Shown here in pieces: positions 10,600-21,123 of a DNA stretch of 64,000 bases. The notes beneath the pieces were generated by a model. That model was not told the origin of the DNA, searched no databases, and saw only the letters and a list, made by a program, of their open reading frames with translations. Origin of the DNA: Cephalotrichum gorgonifer (lineage: Eukaryota > Ascomycota > Sordariomycetes > Microascales > Microascaceae); the NCBI GenBank assembly GCA_900312665.1, contig ONZQ02000003.1:1-64000 (forward strand), written 5' to 3'. Both the position numbers and the translations under genes were made by a program. The number at the start of each line of letters is the position of its first letter. Positions within the stretch are counted from its first letter, which is position 1.

Positions 10600-11131
10600 G
10601 GCCGGGCTGTTTGCCTCCTAGGAGGTGGCGAAAGACTAGGCAGTGATAGCGAAAAGCGAGCCGAAGTTGTCTATATGTCCCGAGTGGGGGTGAGGATGAT
10701 GTCCTCTTGGCCCCACTACCCCCCTAGAAGGCTATAGGTGGGATGAATGCACGGTTGACGGTCGTCGGTAGGCGATATGAAAGGTGTGGGATAACTCCGA
10801 AGAAGATAGTGTTTGGTAGAAGTCGCAATGTAGCGGGCATTAGTCCTGCAGCTTGCGAAATCTTCAATGTCTATTAGATAATAATCTTGGTTGATAGACA
10901 TTTAAGCGTTCTAACTGAACTCATTACATTACTTGCGTCCTACTTTATTGATTCCAGTAACACAAAACACCGATCCGATCATAGAGTACAGGGCTACTTG
11001 CAACACGCCGACAACGAGGATATAACTCGATAGATCCAGGCGTGGAGAAGAGGGTAGCATATTACCCGACCGCGCAATTCCTCCCACAATGCCCCTCCCG
11101 TCACCTACTTCCCATATGCAAAGTGCATTGG
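10600..11131. other. Intergenic, no gene seen
   Basis: About 530 bases: 5' flank of the acetyltransferase and 3' flank of the acid phosphatase. No motif or RNA was recognised. Confidence 0.4.
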
Positions 11132-12549
11132 TTATCCTGCACCGAGTAACAATGCCAGCGCACCGCTGACGATTATAGAATTTGGAATGAGATGGCCGCG
11201 TGTTGCTCCTACAGCGCCAGAGACGGTCGGAGTCGGATGGGGGGCATCAGCGGACGAGGACGCAGCGTTGGCACCAACAGCGCGAACGCCTCCTCTTGTG
11301 GGACCAAAGCTGTCGTCATAAGGGTATACACTTGAATAATTGTAGGAGCCACTAGAGCTTCCCCATGTCGAGGCCACAGAAGGCAGGGTACCGCGTCCAG
11401 ATACGCACTTCGCATCGGTGGCTGGCCTCGGCCACCATCCAGGCGTGGTTTCCTTCTTGTTAAGTGGACCAGGATAGGATACGTTCCACCATAGACCTTC
11501 GTACGACGAGATATTGGTGTTGCGGTAGTTGGTGCGGTTGGCGACCGACGAGAATATGTTCGCGTTGCAGTCCCAGCGGCCGAGGGAGGGAAGATCCCAG
11601 TTGGCGGATACGGAACTGATTGCCGAGTAGTGGTTGAAGTACATGCTGTCCGTAGTCCCGCGTAAAGCGGGATCGATAGCGCCCCCTAGTAAGACAGTAT
11701 AGACGCGGTTGATCTTGTCGTAGCTTCCGTCCTCATCGAAAGTGACGATGACGAGTGTGCCGTTCATGAAATGGTCATTCTTCAGGAGCGGCTCGAGCCA
11801 TCCTCGAAGCCATCTCGCGCCGTAGCCAATACCGGTATCATGGCCATCGTTTTTAATGTCCGGGGCAAAGAACGCCCACTGCGGAAGCATGTTGTTCGAC
11901 AAATCGTGGTCAAAGTCGGCGAGGGATTTTATACGTTCCAGGCGTGTGGAATTCTTGGACACAGAGTCATATGTGATAAGTGGGTTGTGCTTACGGACAT
12001 AGTTGCCGGACCTGGAGCCCTGGTAGCCGGCGGAGGGTATCCCTTCCATGTACTCTGCCCAGGATATTCCTTTATAGTCCAGGAGATCAACTACCGTTGA
12101 GACATTGGCAGGGATATTATTGACGTTGTCGTTTTGCAGGCCGAAGGTGTCCCCGCCGACAGCACCGACGTAGTTAGGCTGTGACGGGTGACTGACTTGG
12201 GGCCATTGTCAATATCTGTACGTGATATTCACATGGGAAGAAGGCTTGCCTGCGTAGAAGTTGGTGAGAAGGATGCCATTCTCTGCAAGCCACTTCATGT
12301 TTTCATCAGCCGCGGCGACCTACTGCGAGTTAATTATTCCGTCCTTTTATTTCCCTGGCTTCAGGAGACTGGCCATTTAGTGAGACGAACCTCAAAATCC
12401 ACATTTTCCATCCATATCTGGAATATGCGGTTGAACGAAGCCCCCGGAACATCGGAAGCTGGCTCATTTGCCCGAGGTCCTTTGGTGAAAGGTGGTGCAA
12501 CCGCAGTGAGTGCGAAGGAAAGGACGAGGATGATGGTGCTTCGCGCCAT
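11132..12549 (-). CDS. GPI-anchored acid phosphatase (phosphoesterase family)
   Basis: Three exons: 12549-12391, 12319-12250, 12195-11132; 1293 nt, 430 aa. An N-terminal signal peptide is followed by IFQIWMENVDFE, then FYAVSHPSQPNYVG, DLLDYKGISWAEY, NDGHDTGIGYGARW and VTFDEDGSYD. These are the conserved blocks of the PF04185 phosphoesterase family (fungal phosphate-repressible acid phosphatases and phospholipase C relatives) and include its metal and active-site residues. Several N-glycosylation sequons are present. A Ser/Ala-rich stretch and a hydrophobic C-terminus predict GPI attachment, so it likely releases phosphate from organic esters at the cell surface. Intron 1 (12320-12390) has the unusual donor GTTCGT. 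Intron 2 (12196-12249, 54 nt) must start with GC (GCAG|GCAAGC) to restore AVSHPSQPNY. It shares a 567-bp divergent promoter with the next gene. Confidence 0.92.
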
Positions 12550-13116
12550 GAGGGATCTTATTGCCAGATATACTGCTAATAGGGGTACAGGTAGGTAGGC
12601 CTTGATAGGAGTTTACGAATAAAGGGACAGATGCGAGGCAGCTCCGAGCCCAGGGAAAGGGATATCGCAGGTCACGAGATGTCATATCATGCATGGTCTT
12701 CCACGTCAGGCCGTGTAACCAGCGAACTAAGTTCTCCAAAGCCGGCTACCCCCGCCAGGTTAGGCGCAGTATTTCTTAAACTTATACGTTTGTCGCACAT
12801 GTCGCACTAGAACTGATCACACCTCTTCAGCTTCCTCCTTTGATATAGGGCATTGAACCTACAGATACTTGCTTGTACGAGACCTGGAGCATGTCATCAA
12901 ACTCCGCAATTAATGGTTGTACTAATCGAAACGAACTGGGAGCCTTATTATTAAGCTGACAGGACGGACTTGCTCTACTTCGTCTATGTTTCTTCCTTCT
13001 AAAACCTGGCTTCTTATGGTCTACCCCGCCCTCAGTTTGCTGCGAACTAGTCAGTACCTCGACCATTGAAACACTCGCTCTACTCAATCTGTTGTAGAAC
13101 TCAAAATCATACCAGC
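12550..13116. promoter_or_regulatory. Divergent promoter, phosphatase / hydrolase
   Basis: 567 bases between two divergently read start codons. No core element stands out. Phosphate control of the phosphatase would be expected from the family, but no site was verified here. Confidence 0.35.
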
Positions 13117-14019
13117 ATGTTCGATTCATTCGAGCCCTTCGCCATCTTGACCCAGTCCTCCCCGGAGGTTATCATCAGAGGCCTCACAAGCGGGAGTGCA
13201 TCCTCCCCGCTCCCACCATTGCTCCTCCTTCACGGCTTCCCTCAAACCCTCCATATATGGCATCTGGTAGCACCCGAGCTACTTGACAAATATACTGTCG
13301 TACTCATGGACATCCGCGGCTATGGTGAGTCCTCCAAGCCGGACGCCTTATCGAACTACGCCAAAAGCTCCATGGCCCGCGACTGCATCGCCGTCATGGA
13401 TAAGCTGGGGTTCACCTCCTCCTTCTTCGTTTGCGCTCACGACCGCGGAGCGAGAGTGACACACAAACTGTGTGTCGACCATCCCGATCGCGTCCGTAAG
13501 GCGATTCTGCTGGACATATCTCCCACCCTGCACATGTACTCGACGACGAACTTCGAGTTTGCCAAGGCTTACTTCCATTGGTTCTTCCTGATCCAACCAG
13601 AGCCCTTTCCAGAGACCTTCATTGCTGCCGAGCCCAGTACGTTTGCCCGGGTGTGCTTGGGGGCGAGGGTAGAAGATGGGGCGGAGCTCTACAGGAAAGA
13701 GTGCTACGACGCGTACCTAAGGAACCTGAGTGATCCGGCCACGATACATGCCATGTGCCACGACTATCGCGCGGGAGCTACCCTGGACCTCGATGAAGCA
13801 AAGGATGACTTGGCAAATGGTCGTCTTGTGAAGTGCCCGTTGCTTGTACTGTGGGCAAAGCATGGCGTTATCGAGAGGTGCTTTGACCCGGTGAAGGAGT
13901 GGAGGGCCGTGACGCAGGAGGGCGTTCCTGTGGAGGGCTACTCGGTTGATTCTGACCATTATCTGCCGGAACACGCGCCGGAGGACGTTGTCTCTGCAAT
14001 TGTAAAGTTCCTGCAGTAG
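13117..14019 (+). CDS. Fluoroacetate dehalogenase/epoxide hydrolase-like protein
   Basis: Single exon, 300 aa from the ATG at 13117 (an upstream ATG at 13066 adds 17 residues and is less likely). HGFPQ at residues 39-43 is the oxyanion motif, followed by DIRGYGESSKP at 65-75, the nucleophile elbow AHDRGAR with Asp109, and SDHYLPEHAPEDV near the C-terminus, where a catalytic His is expected. Asp as nucleophile, the HDRG elbow and the aromatic-rich cap region (FAKAYFHWFFL) match haloacetate dehalogenases and soluble epoxide hydrolases. In these an enzyme-ester intermediate is formed by Asp and hydrolysed by His-activated water. The true substrate, an organohalide or an epoxide, cannot be told apart. 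Soluble; no signal peptide. Confidence 0.88.
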   Translation: MFDSFEPFAILTQSSPEVIIRGLTSGSASSPLPPLLLLHGFPQTLHIWHLVAPELLDKYTVVLMDIRGYGESSKPDALSNYAKSSMARDCIAVMDKLGFTSSFFVCAHDRGARVTHKLCVDHPDRVRKAILLDISPTLHMYSTTNFEFAKAYFHWFFLIQPEPFPETFIAAEPSTFARVCLGARVEDGAELYRKECYDAYLRNLSDPATIHAMCHDYRAGATLDLDEAKDDLANGRLVKCPLLVLWAKHGVIERCFDPVKEWRAVTQEGVPVEGYSVDSDHYLPEHAPEDVVSAIVKFLQ

Positions 14020-15811
14020 CCACCTCTACCATTTTAGTCTTGTATAACCGGGCTCCCGGGTTCATAGAGTGCTGCAGACAGTAGATAAACAGTTTGTCCT
14101 TTGAGTGCACCCCCTATTCGTACAACCTTACAGCCCCTCGCATCGCTCTGGTGGCGCAGCTCCAGCTAGAATGGTCCACCTCCAGTAAGATACCGATATG
14201 GCCGGCGTGAGGAGAAAAAACACACAGGTCGACTTCGGCGAGTGGAGAGAGCGGGTTACTGACGAGATTTCTGGATTATAGGGCAGTACCATGACCGCCG
14301 AGGTCGCCATCAGTGCTACCCAGGAATTCGGCCTAACAATAAGCCACCATCCAGGGTAGGCTTGTTGTTGTTTGGAGTCCCATGAGCCGTAGTGTTTAGC
14401 ATATGCGTTGGTAGTCTCCCCCGGGGGAATATTTGCCACATGCTTTCCAGAGGATCGTTGAATACCATACTGAGTGCTCCTGGAACACCCCACTCGCGTT
14501 GGTATTTGGGACACTGGTATACCTCCTTGCTGTCCATCCGACCCACGGCCAAGGTGTAACCCATGCTCCATCTCTAATGATATCCCGATGCCGGGCCATC
14601 TTACCTTACAATACAGGAATCCGCCCGGCAACAGTAGCTCCTCCCTTCCACATACATCAACCACCACCCTCCCGACGAGCTCGCGGCAGGCGGAGGCCAC
14701 ATCCCAAAAAGTGTCAAGAATCATCGGGCAACCGTCCTCTATTACGACGCTGTTGAAGCAGGCCAGGATCCTTGCCTTCTACCCGAGTAGGTCGAAGACG
14801 GCATACTCCCGCCCCTGCAACAGGTGGACCGAGATGAAGGAATGGGACTCGCAGTGCTAGCGGAGTGCTACAATGGCATCAAAGCACATGTACGTATTGT
14901 ACACCTTGTCCGCGTATGGGCCGCGCTCAAAGAGCCCCATCGCTAGGACGATGCTGCAGGCTCAGACGACATCTAGAAGGGATCGGATACTGGATCCCTC
15001 CAGAGCTGTTGGAGCTCGCCGGCCGCGCCTACGAAGCAAATGAAAATAAACCCAGGGCGATATGGCTCCGGCGAGTCGCCATACGTGCGCAGACGCTACT
15101 TGTAGTCTGCCGAGGCTACTAGGGACACGAGGTCCGAAGCAAGAGGGCGGGGCGAGCGAAGAGAACGGCGGCAAGGAGAGATTTCGAAGGCAGTGGCCCC
15201 CTGACACCCCCCTTTCGTCTCGGCCTGGCTCTTGATTTCCTACCGATATCAGGCGCCCGTCATTCTGGCTACGCTCCATCCTCTTGTAGATACCCGTTCG
15301 GGCCTCGAAGGGAGTTCTGAGATGTAGATCCGCCCCGATCTGATCACCGGCAATCCTACGAAGGAGAGGTGTAGCAAAGGTAGGACCGAGGCTTATTCAT
15401 TTGTCAAACAGTAGCGTGGTTGCGCAGCATGGGCTGGGTAGTCAGTGATCGCCGCTGCATGGCAGAGGGCCGAATATCACTGCCCATGCATGCCCTCGAG
15501 GGGAACCCGATGGACTGCCTGGCCACACGCCGTGTCCTATTATGCATCTGCACGTTAATTAACCCACTACAGCCGCCAGGTTTGTAAGTAGACATCCCGT
15601 ACTCGTACCTTGCATATCAGCGCCCGGAGACGGCGAGAAAGAAAATGGAATCAGGTACGCAACAGTGATTCGAATGTAGTAACTGGCTATACACGACGCT
15701 ATTAAGCGATGTGGGCGCCTTGCTATGCACAAAGATTGGACATAAATGTTCCAGAGCGTCTCCGCCCATACCTCATTTACTCCCATAGGACCCCCGGATG
15801 GTCGGGCGCGC
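14020..15811. other. Intergenic region with a probable gene relic
   Basis: 1.8 kb between the hydrolase and IDO genes. It contains the decayed reading frames described in the next entry. Beyond those, only short unbiased ORFs, one TACTTGTA (15097) and one TACTCGTA (15600) are seen. Confidence 0.35.
14291..14970 (+). pseudogene. Possible decayed gene, family unknown
   Basis: No intact ORF, but successive plus-strand stretches look protein-like. One is LLEHPTRVGIWDTGIP near 14475, resembling the strand before the metal site of metallo-beta-lactamases. Another is YINHHPPDELAAGGGHIPKS, then ATVLYYDAVEAG, from about 14640. The frame meets a TAG near 14789 and continues with LPPLQQVDRDEGMGLAVLAE to a TAG near 14943. 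Pieces lie in different frames and are broken by stops. An intron could join some of them (acceptor-like CAGTAG near 14634), but not the in-frame stops. I cannot name a family with confidence. It may be a mutated remnant or a chance pattern. Confidence 0.25.
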
Positions 15812-17344
15812 TCAGTAGTTGCACACGCCACCACCGAGCTCATCGTCGAGCTCCCACGATGCCGCAAGCCCATTGACACCATCAGTGGCGCCATCCAACG
15901 GCACGGGCCCCGACTCCAGCTCCGGCTGTCGCGTTTTCAGCGGTTCATCACCGGAAGCCCCCACCTTCTTCCCCTTCTTGTTCATGAAGACCCGAGTCCA
16001 CTCTGCGATGGCGGGCTCGCCCGTTTCATCCCGGGCCTGCTTAAGGAACGGCAGCAGCGATGTGCCCCCCGTTCCCTTGAGTTTCTTGCCACTGGCTCCG
16101 TCCGCGTCGTCCTTGGATCCGCGTTCCTGCTGGTTCTTGGTCGACACAGTGGCCAGGTTCACGCGCTGGCGGGTGGCCTGGGGGCTCCCGGACCTGCCCC
16201 TTTCGCGCGCCTCTCTGGCCTTCATGACGACGTACCTGGTGACAATGGCGATGTGCCTGTCCCGGAAGGCGGACAGCATGGCCAGGCAGGCATCGAACGC
16301 CAGGCACAGCTCGGGGTTGTCGGTCCGGGACTCCACAAAGGTGCGGATGTTGGCGACGCGGCCGACGTCCTCGAGGAAGCGCGCGTGGTCCCTAGGCATG
16401 TAATCGCGCATCTCAGCGATGAAACCGTGTCGCGGAGTCGGGCCGCTGCGGTCGGGGGCAGTTGCAGCGCCGGCGGCGGGCTTTTCGCCGGTCGGACGGT
16501 GCTGGATACCAAGGATGACGTCGAAGAATTGGATCAGGGTGCTTTGCGCATTGCTACCGCCGCTGTACTGACGATACTCGACCTTGCCGTCGGCATCCTC
16601 GTACATGACGCCGTTGGGCAAACCCGCCTCGGCCATGTTCTTGCTCCCGGCCAAGAACGGCCGGATCCTATGGTAGAAGATCGACGTGTCGCAGTTTTCA
16701 TGGACACGCAGCAAGATGGCAGTCAGGTCTGTAAGCCGCTCGGCGAAAGAGCGAAGGCAGAGGGTCACAGTCCTAGCGTCCCCGCGCCTGGCAGCCGCAA
16801 TGGCGGTCATCATGATGGGAATGATAGGCGCGCCGCGGGCCTCGATGGCGACGGACACCAGGTAGAACCAGGACTCGTCCAAAGACCCGGTGAAGGTGTT
16901 CAATGTCGCTAGGTTTTCCAGGTCGTCGATGGGTTCGTCAGAGACAATGGGCCTGAAGTTAAACAGGCACAGCGCAGCGTAGGTTGCGACGGGCGGCAGC
17001 TCAAGCCGCTTCGAAACCTCCATCAGCGGCGCGGATATGGAGCGCGGCAGCTTCTCAGCCGGAGAATCCCCACCCCAGATGTAGGCGTGGGCCATGAAGC
17101 AGAGGAGCGAGTAAGCCCTCCGCCATTCCGCATCATGCTCCAGTCCGACAGTCGAGAGAACGGGGAGTCGGTCCGCGACGGCCCGGATGCGGCGGCTCAG
17201 GATGAGCGCCTGCAGGTCGGCAACGATGGCCTCCCACTTGTGGTAGTACGGGTCCGGAAGCCGTGTCAGAGGCAGGACCTCCGGCAGGAACCCTGTGGTT
17301 GGTGATACTCCATAGTCGGCGAGGACAGGGATTTCAGGGAGCAT
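15812..17344 (-). CDS. Indoleamine 2,3-dioxygenase (IDO)
   Basis: Single exon, 510 aa from the ATG at 17344, where the typical fungal IDO N-terminus begins (IPVLADYGVSPTTGFLPE, then PLTRLPDPYYHKWE). Upstream open frame is not IDO-like. The haem-proximal histidine is His364 in AFRDRHIAIVTRYV, the family hallmark. YSGGSNAQSTLIQFFDVILGI precedes it, as in other IDOs, where it lines the haem pocket. The tail after about residue 400 (Ser/Gly/Lys-rich linker, then GTGGTSLLPFLKQARDET) is the usual fungal C-terminal block. The last 60 residues are low complexity. The enzyme opens the indole ring of L-tryptophan to N-formylkynurenine, feeding the kynurenine/NAD pathway in the cytosol. Fungi often have several paralogues with weak activity; which class this is cannot be fixed. 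It is divergent from vps23. Confidence 0.93.
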   Translation of the reverse strand: MLPEIPVLADYGVSPTTGFLPEVLPLTRLPDPYYHKWEAIVADLQALILSRRIRAVADRLPVLSTVGLEHDAEWRRAYSLLCFMAHAYIWGGDSPAEKLPRSISAPLMEVSKRLELPPVATYAALCLFNFRPIVSDEPIDDLENLATLNTFTGSLDESWFYLVSVAIEARGAPIIPIMMTAIAAARRGDARTVTLCLRSFAERLTDLTAILLRVHENCDTSIFYHRIRPFLAGSKNMAEAGLPNGVMYEDADGKVEYRQYSGGSNAQSTLIQFFDVILGIQHRPTGEKPAAGAATAPDRSGPTPRHGFIAEMRDYMPRDHARFLEDVGRVANIRTFVESRTDNPELCLAFDACLAMLSAFRDRHIAIVTRYVVMKAREARERGRSGSPQATRQRVNLATVSTKNQQERGSKDDADGASGKKLKGTGGTSLLPFLKQARDETGEPAIAEWTRVFMNKKGKKVGASGDEPLKTRQPELESGPVPLDGATDGVNGLAASWELDDELGGGVCNY

Positions 17345-18859
17345 CGTATCCTTGGGGGGCGACTGTAGTTTGCGTGAAGTGAAGTTCCGGAATTCCGCTG
17401 TTGTATCAGAGAGGGCAGTGCAGTGCGCTCGAGAAGTGATGGGAGACGAGTGATAGGTGAGGCGCAAGATGAGAGACAAGGAGACCTTGGCTTTAAGAAG
17501 TAACTGTGATGCAAGGAGTAGGCAGAAACAGTACTGTGGTGCGAGACCAGACAAGTAAGGGGAGCTTGATATTGTTTGTAAGAAATAATCCAGACGCAAG
17601 GAGTATGCAGATTATTACTGCGATACTCCTCAGCCGTACGAGATCTTTTGTGCTCGTCTCATGCGCGTCAAGACCGGAGTTGGCGAACAGTCGTGATACT
17701 GTTTGTTGAATATGTGTTGGAAGAGTGGAAGTGGTGGTAACTGAACTGGAGAGAGAGACAAACTGAGTTGAAAGGGTGTTAGAGTGAGTTACAGTCTCAT
17801 AGAATGGCTTCGAATCTTGAGTTGTGGGATATGAGGTTGGGGGGGAACAACTGGAGGAAATGGTTCGAGGGGAAATTGTGGGAGGAGGAAGGTTAATGAA
17901 GTTTGGAAATGGACGAGAAGAGGAAGTACTATCCCATACCTGAAACGGAGGTTAGGTACTCGTATTGACTGTCTGAGAGGGGGGAAAAAAAATCGAGCGA
18001 GGTGAGGAGATGTGTGTGGGAAGTACAAGAACTGCCCATTTTATCGCGCACGCCATGTTGATTTGTTATTATTGTATTATTAACCTAGAAAAGGATGAAA
18101 GGCCATCATAGAGCAAGTGTATTATGGAAGAAGCGGCTTCGCCGGGACAAGAATGACCTTTTGCCCCAGGCTCAGCAGCGAATACAAGTTTTCATAGAGG
18201 TGAGAGGCAGTGTGGGTGGGGTGAGTGAGGAATAAAAAAGGAAAACGACGGAAGAGGCAAAAACGAAAGCCGCTAGGTCAATTGGAGCGACTACGGAACG
18301 CCCAAAGGCGAATGAGGGGCGGAGGAGGGGTTGGTGGGGTCCGAGGAGATGTGGACTTTGGGAGTTTGTAGTACTACATTCTGTGTTAGTGGAGCGGGTA
18401 GCGGGCTAGTAAGTGGGATGGATGCGATTGCGGAGCCGGCGAGTACTCGTCGTTTATTTAGGTACAGAGTAGTTGTTGCTGTTTTCGTATGAGTACCTTC
18501 CTCACTTATTTGAGTACAAAATACCTCTGAAGTGGTGGTGGGGCTTTTCGTTGTAGTGACAATACATCGATAGATATAGAATATGTTGCTACTAGGTGTG
18601 GGGATAAGCACGGTATTACGCTACCGAGTATTGCATACTCCCGATAAGCTTATTTATGTACCTGGCTCGTTGCTCCTCGTAATCTCTTAGGCATACTCGT
18701 AGCTTTAATGGTGGGATAGCTCCACACCATGATAGCTTGCTGTGCGATACCATCACCTTGGAGCCGCGGAATCCTCATATTCTCCGTCTTGGAGAGCAAC
18801 TGAACCCAAACCTCAGGTCGCCAACCCTACGCCGGTTTCCTCAAGTTTGCGACAAGACA
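17345..18859. promoter_or_regulatory. Divergent intergenic region, IDO / vps23
   Basis: 1.5 kb between two divergently read genes, with GA-rich plus-strand composition near the IDO start (CT-rich leader on the IDO strand). TACTCGTA octamers lie at 17957 and 18694. No RNA gene was recognised. Confidence 0.35.
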
Positions 18860-20714
18860 ATGCCAGTGCCTCAGCATGTCCTGAACTGGCTCTATAGTGT
18901 TCTGACAAGCGTACGGACTGATCCCCGCCCCAGCCTCCCCCTCTCCCCGTATCCGCGTGTTGACTACGCGCTTACCGGACACTGTTGGGTTCTCTCAGGA
19001 GTATCAAGATGTAAATAGGACATACAACGATGTCGCCCAAGCCCTGTCTGGGCATCCGGGACTCTCGCCCCGCACGGATGTTCACAGTGAGTGCTCCTGG
19101 CGACCAACTCCTAAACCTCCGATTCTTGACGTGGCTAACCTTCCCGATGCGCCTCTAGCCTTCATAGATGGTAAATCCGCACTCCTGGTACACCTGTCCG
19201 GCACATTGCCCGTCGTCTTCCGGGGCGCAACCTACCGCTTCCCCATCTCCGTCTGGGTGCCCCATGCCTACCCGCGAGAGGCCCCCCTCGTCTACGTCAA
19301 CCCGACCGAGAAGATGGTCGTGCGCCCCGGCCAACACGTCGACCCGCAGGGGCAGGTGTACCACCCGTATCTTGCCGCCTGGTCGAGATTCTGGGATGTA
19401 AGTGCAGATTCGTCGCTTCGTCTTTCCCCAAAGTCGTCGATACTGCCAGATCAGAATCCTGACAGCCCTACCTTCATTTAGAAATCCACGCTGTTCGACT
19501 TCTTGGCGATACTTACCGACGTCTTCGCGAAAGAGCCTCCGGTCATCAGCCGTCCACCTCAACAGTCGCCGCAGCAGGGACAGAGTGGGACTCCCCCATC
19601 CCAGACCAGGTCTCCCGCACCCGTTTCTCCGGCGCCACCAGAGATCCCCCGACCGCCGTCACATTACAGCAGACAAGCAAGCGATGCTCCACAACCCCCC
19701 CCTCCTCCTCCGAAGCCCGTCGCGGAAGCACCGTCCCCGCCCTCCCTTCCTACCGGGCCACCGAAGCTACCCCCAAAGCCAACCTCCCATGCCGCCCCTG
19801 CGCCCGCTCTCGCCACACCTCCACAGATAGGATCCCCCCCCGCAACACCACATGCGCCGATAGAGCAGAACGTGCCGAATCGATCGTCGCGCTACGACTC
19901 AGCGCCGCCACTGCCCCAACAAGTACAGCCTCCCGTGCCGCAGCATGCCAGGCCTGGACATCCTGAATACATGACCACCGATCCTAACTGGCGCCCGGCC
20001 GTGTCCCACCAGCAACAACCCATGCCACCGATCCAACCCCAGCAACCTGCTGTTAGGTGGGACGCAGTCCCGCCAGTTCCACCCCAAGAGAGGGAGCCTC
20101 ATCCGCCACCACCCATGCAGCGGGTCCCACCTCCCAACTTCCTCGACGAGCCTGTGGAGGCGTTGTTGCCAAAGCCTAGCTTTGCACCTGCACCACCCAT
20201 TCCGCCGAATCCGGAGAAGGACGCGCTTTTAAGGCAGCTAGCTAAGACGTTATATCTGCATCGGGAAAAGAGCCGCGAGCAGAACGAGTCGTGCATGCTC
20301 GGCCTCCAAGCCCAGCGCACAGCAATGACGGTTGCGTACAACAGGCTCAACTCGGAACGCACCGGTCTCAGCCAAGTCTCCGCTCTGTTGTCCTCCAATG
20401 CGCAGATTTTACGAGACGCACTGCACAACGCGGATGCGGTCATAGAGAACTCCCGCCAGCACCCCAAACCAGACATCGACGAGCTGCTCGTAGCCCCTAC
20501 GGTGGTCGCCAACCAGTTATATGCTCTGGTTGCCGAGGAGCGCGCCATCGCGGATATTATATTCGTACTTGGCCGCGCGGTGGAGCGAGGCCGGATATCG
20601 CCGGCCGTGTTCGCGAAGACGACTCGAAGCTTGGCCCGAGAATGGTACTTGAAGAAGGCGCTTGTGAAGAAGATTGGCCGGGGCATGGGCCTCGATGTAA
20701 CACCCCGTCCATGA
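18860..20714 (+). CDS. vps23: ESCRT-I subunit Vps23/Tsg101
   Basis: Four exons: 18860-18910, 18999-19086, 19159-19397, 19482-20714; 1611 nt, 536 aa. The N-terminal UEV domain (about residues 1-145) includes TYNDVAQAL, LLVHLSGTLPVVFRG, FPISVWVPHAYPREAP and HPYLAAWSRFWD; like all UEVs it lacks the catalytic Cys of E2 enzymes. A long Pro-rich disordered linker follows (about 155-370), then a coiled-coil stalk and the steadiness-box region (AQRTAMTVAYNRLNSE; DEL-VAPTVVANQLYALVAEE; AFAKTTRSLAREWYLKKAL-like C-terminus). It binds ubiquitinated cargo and PTAP-like motifs and drives sorting into multivesicular bodies at endosomes. In fungi it also recruits the Rim/Pal pH pathway. Introns of 88, 72 and 84 nt are GT-AG. 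Confidence 0.96.
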
Positions 20715-21123
20715 TGCAAAGATACCCAAAGCAGCAACAACACAATAATACCTTCCTTGTCTATGCGTTCTTGTCGAATCAGATATGCTCCCCAATCATA
20801 AACTTCACTTGTGCGGCATTGCACTAGGCTAAAGATTTGTCTCTGTTCATTAGGGGCCCCTGCTTATGCCTAGCCATACCCTGCCCGATGTTATATTCCC
20901 TCCATTGCAGGCGAACTACCATCGTTCGTCTGAAAGAAGAGCACGACGCAAAAAAAAGAGGAAATAAAAGAAACGCAACAGATGCAACCCGCTCATCACC
21001 AATCGTCCGACAGACAGATCTAGAAATCATCTGCCAATACTGGTCCGCCACGCATAATGCCACCCGTTTCCCTTGAGCAGAGGATTAGACGCTGCCCTCT
21101 GAGCCGCCCCACGATCAAAGCCA
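20715..21123. other. Convergent 3' intergenic, vps23 / ste2
   Basis: About 410 bases between convergent genes, serving as both 3' ends. No gene, terminator hairpin or RNA was recognised. Confidence 0.4.

Noticed and set aside
15746..16912. 388-codon plus-strand ORF
   Set aside because: Antisense shadow of the IDO exon; IDO has clear homology motifs.
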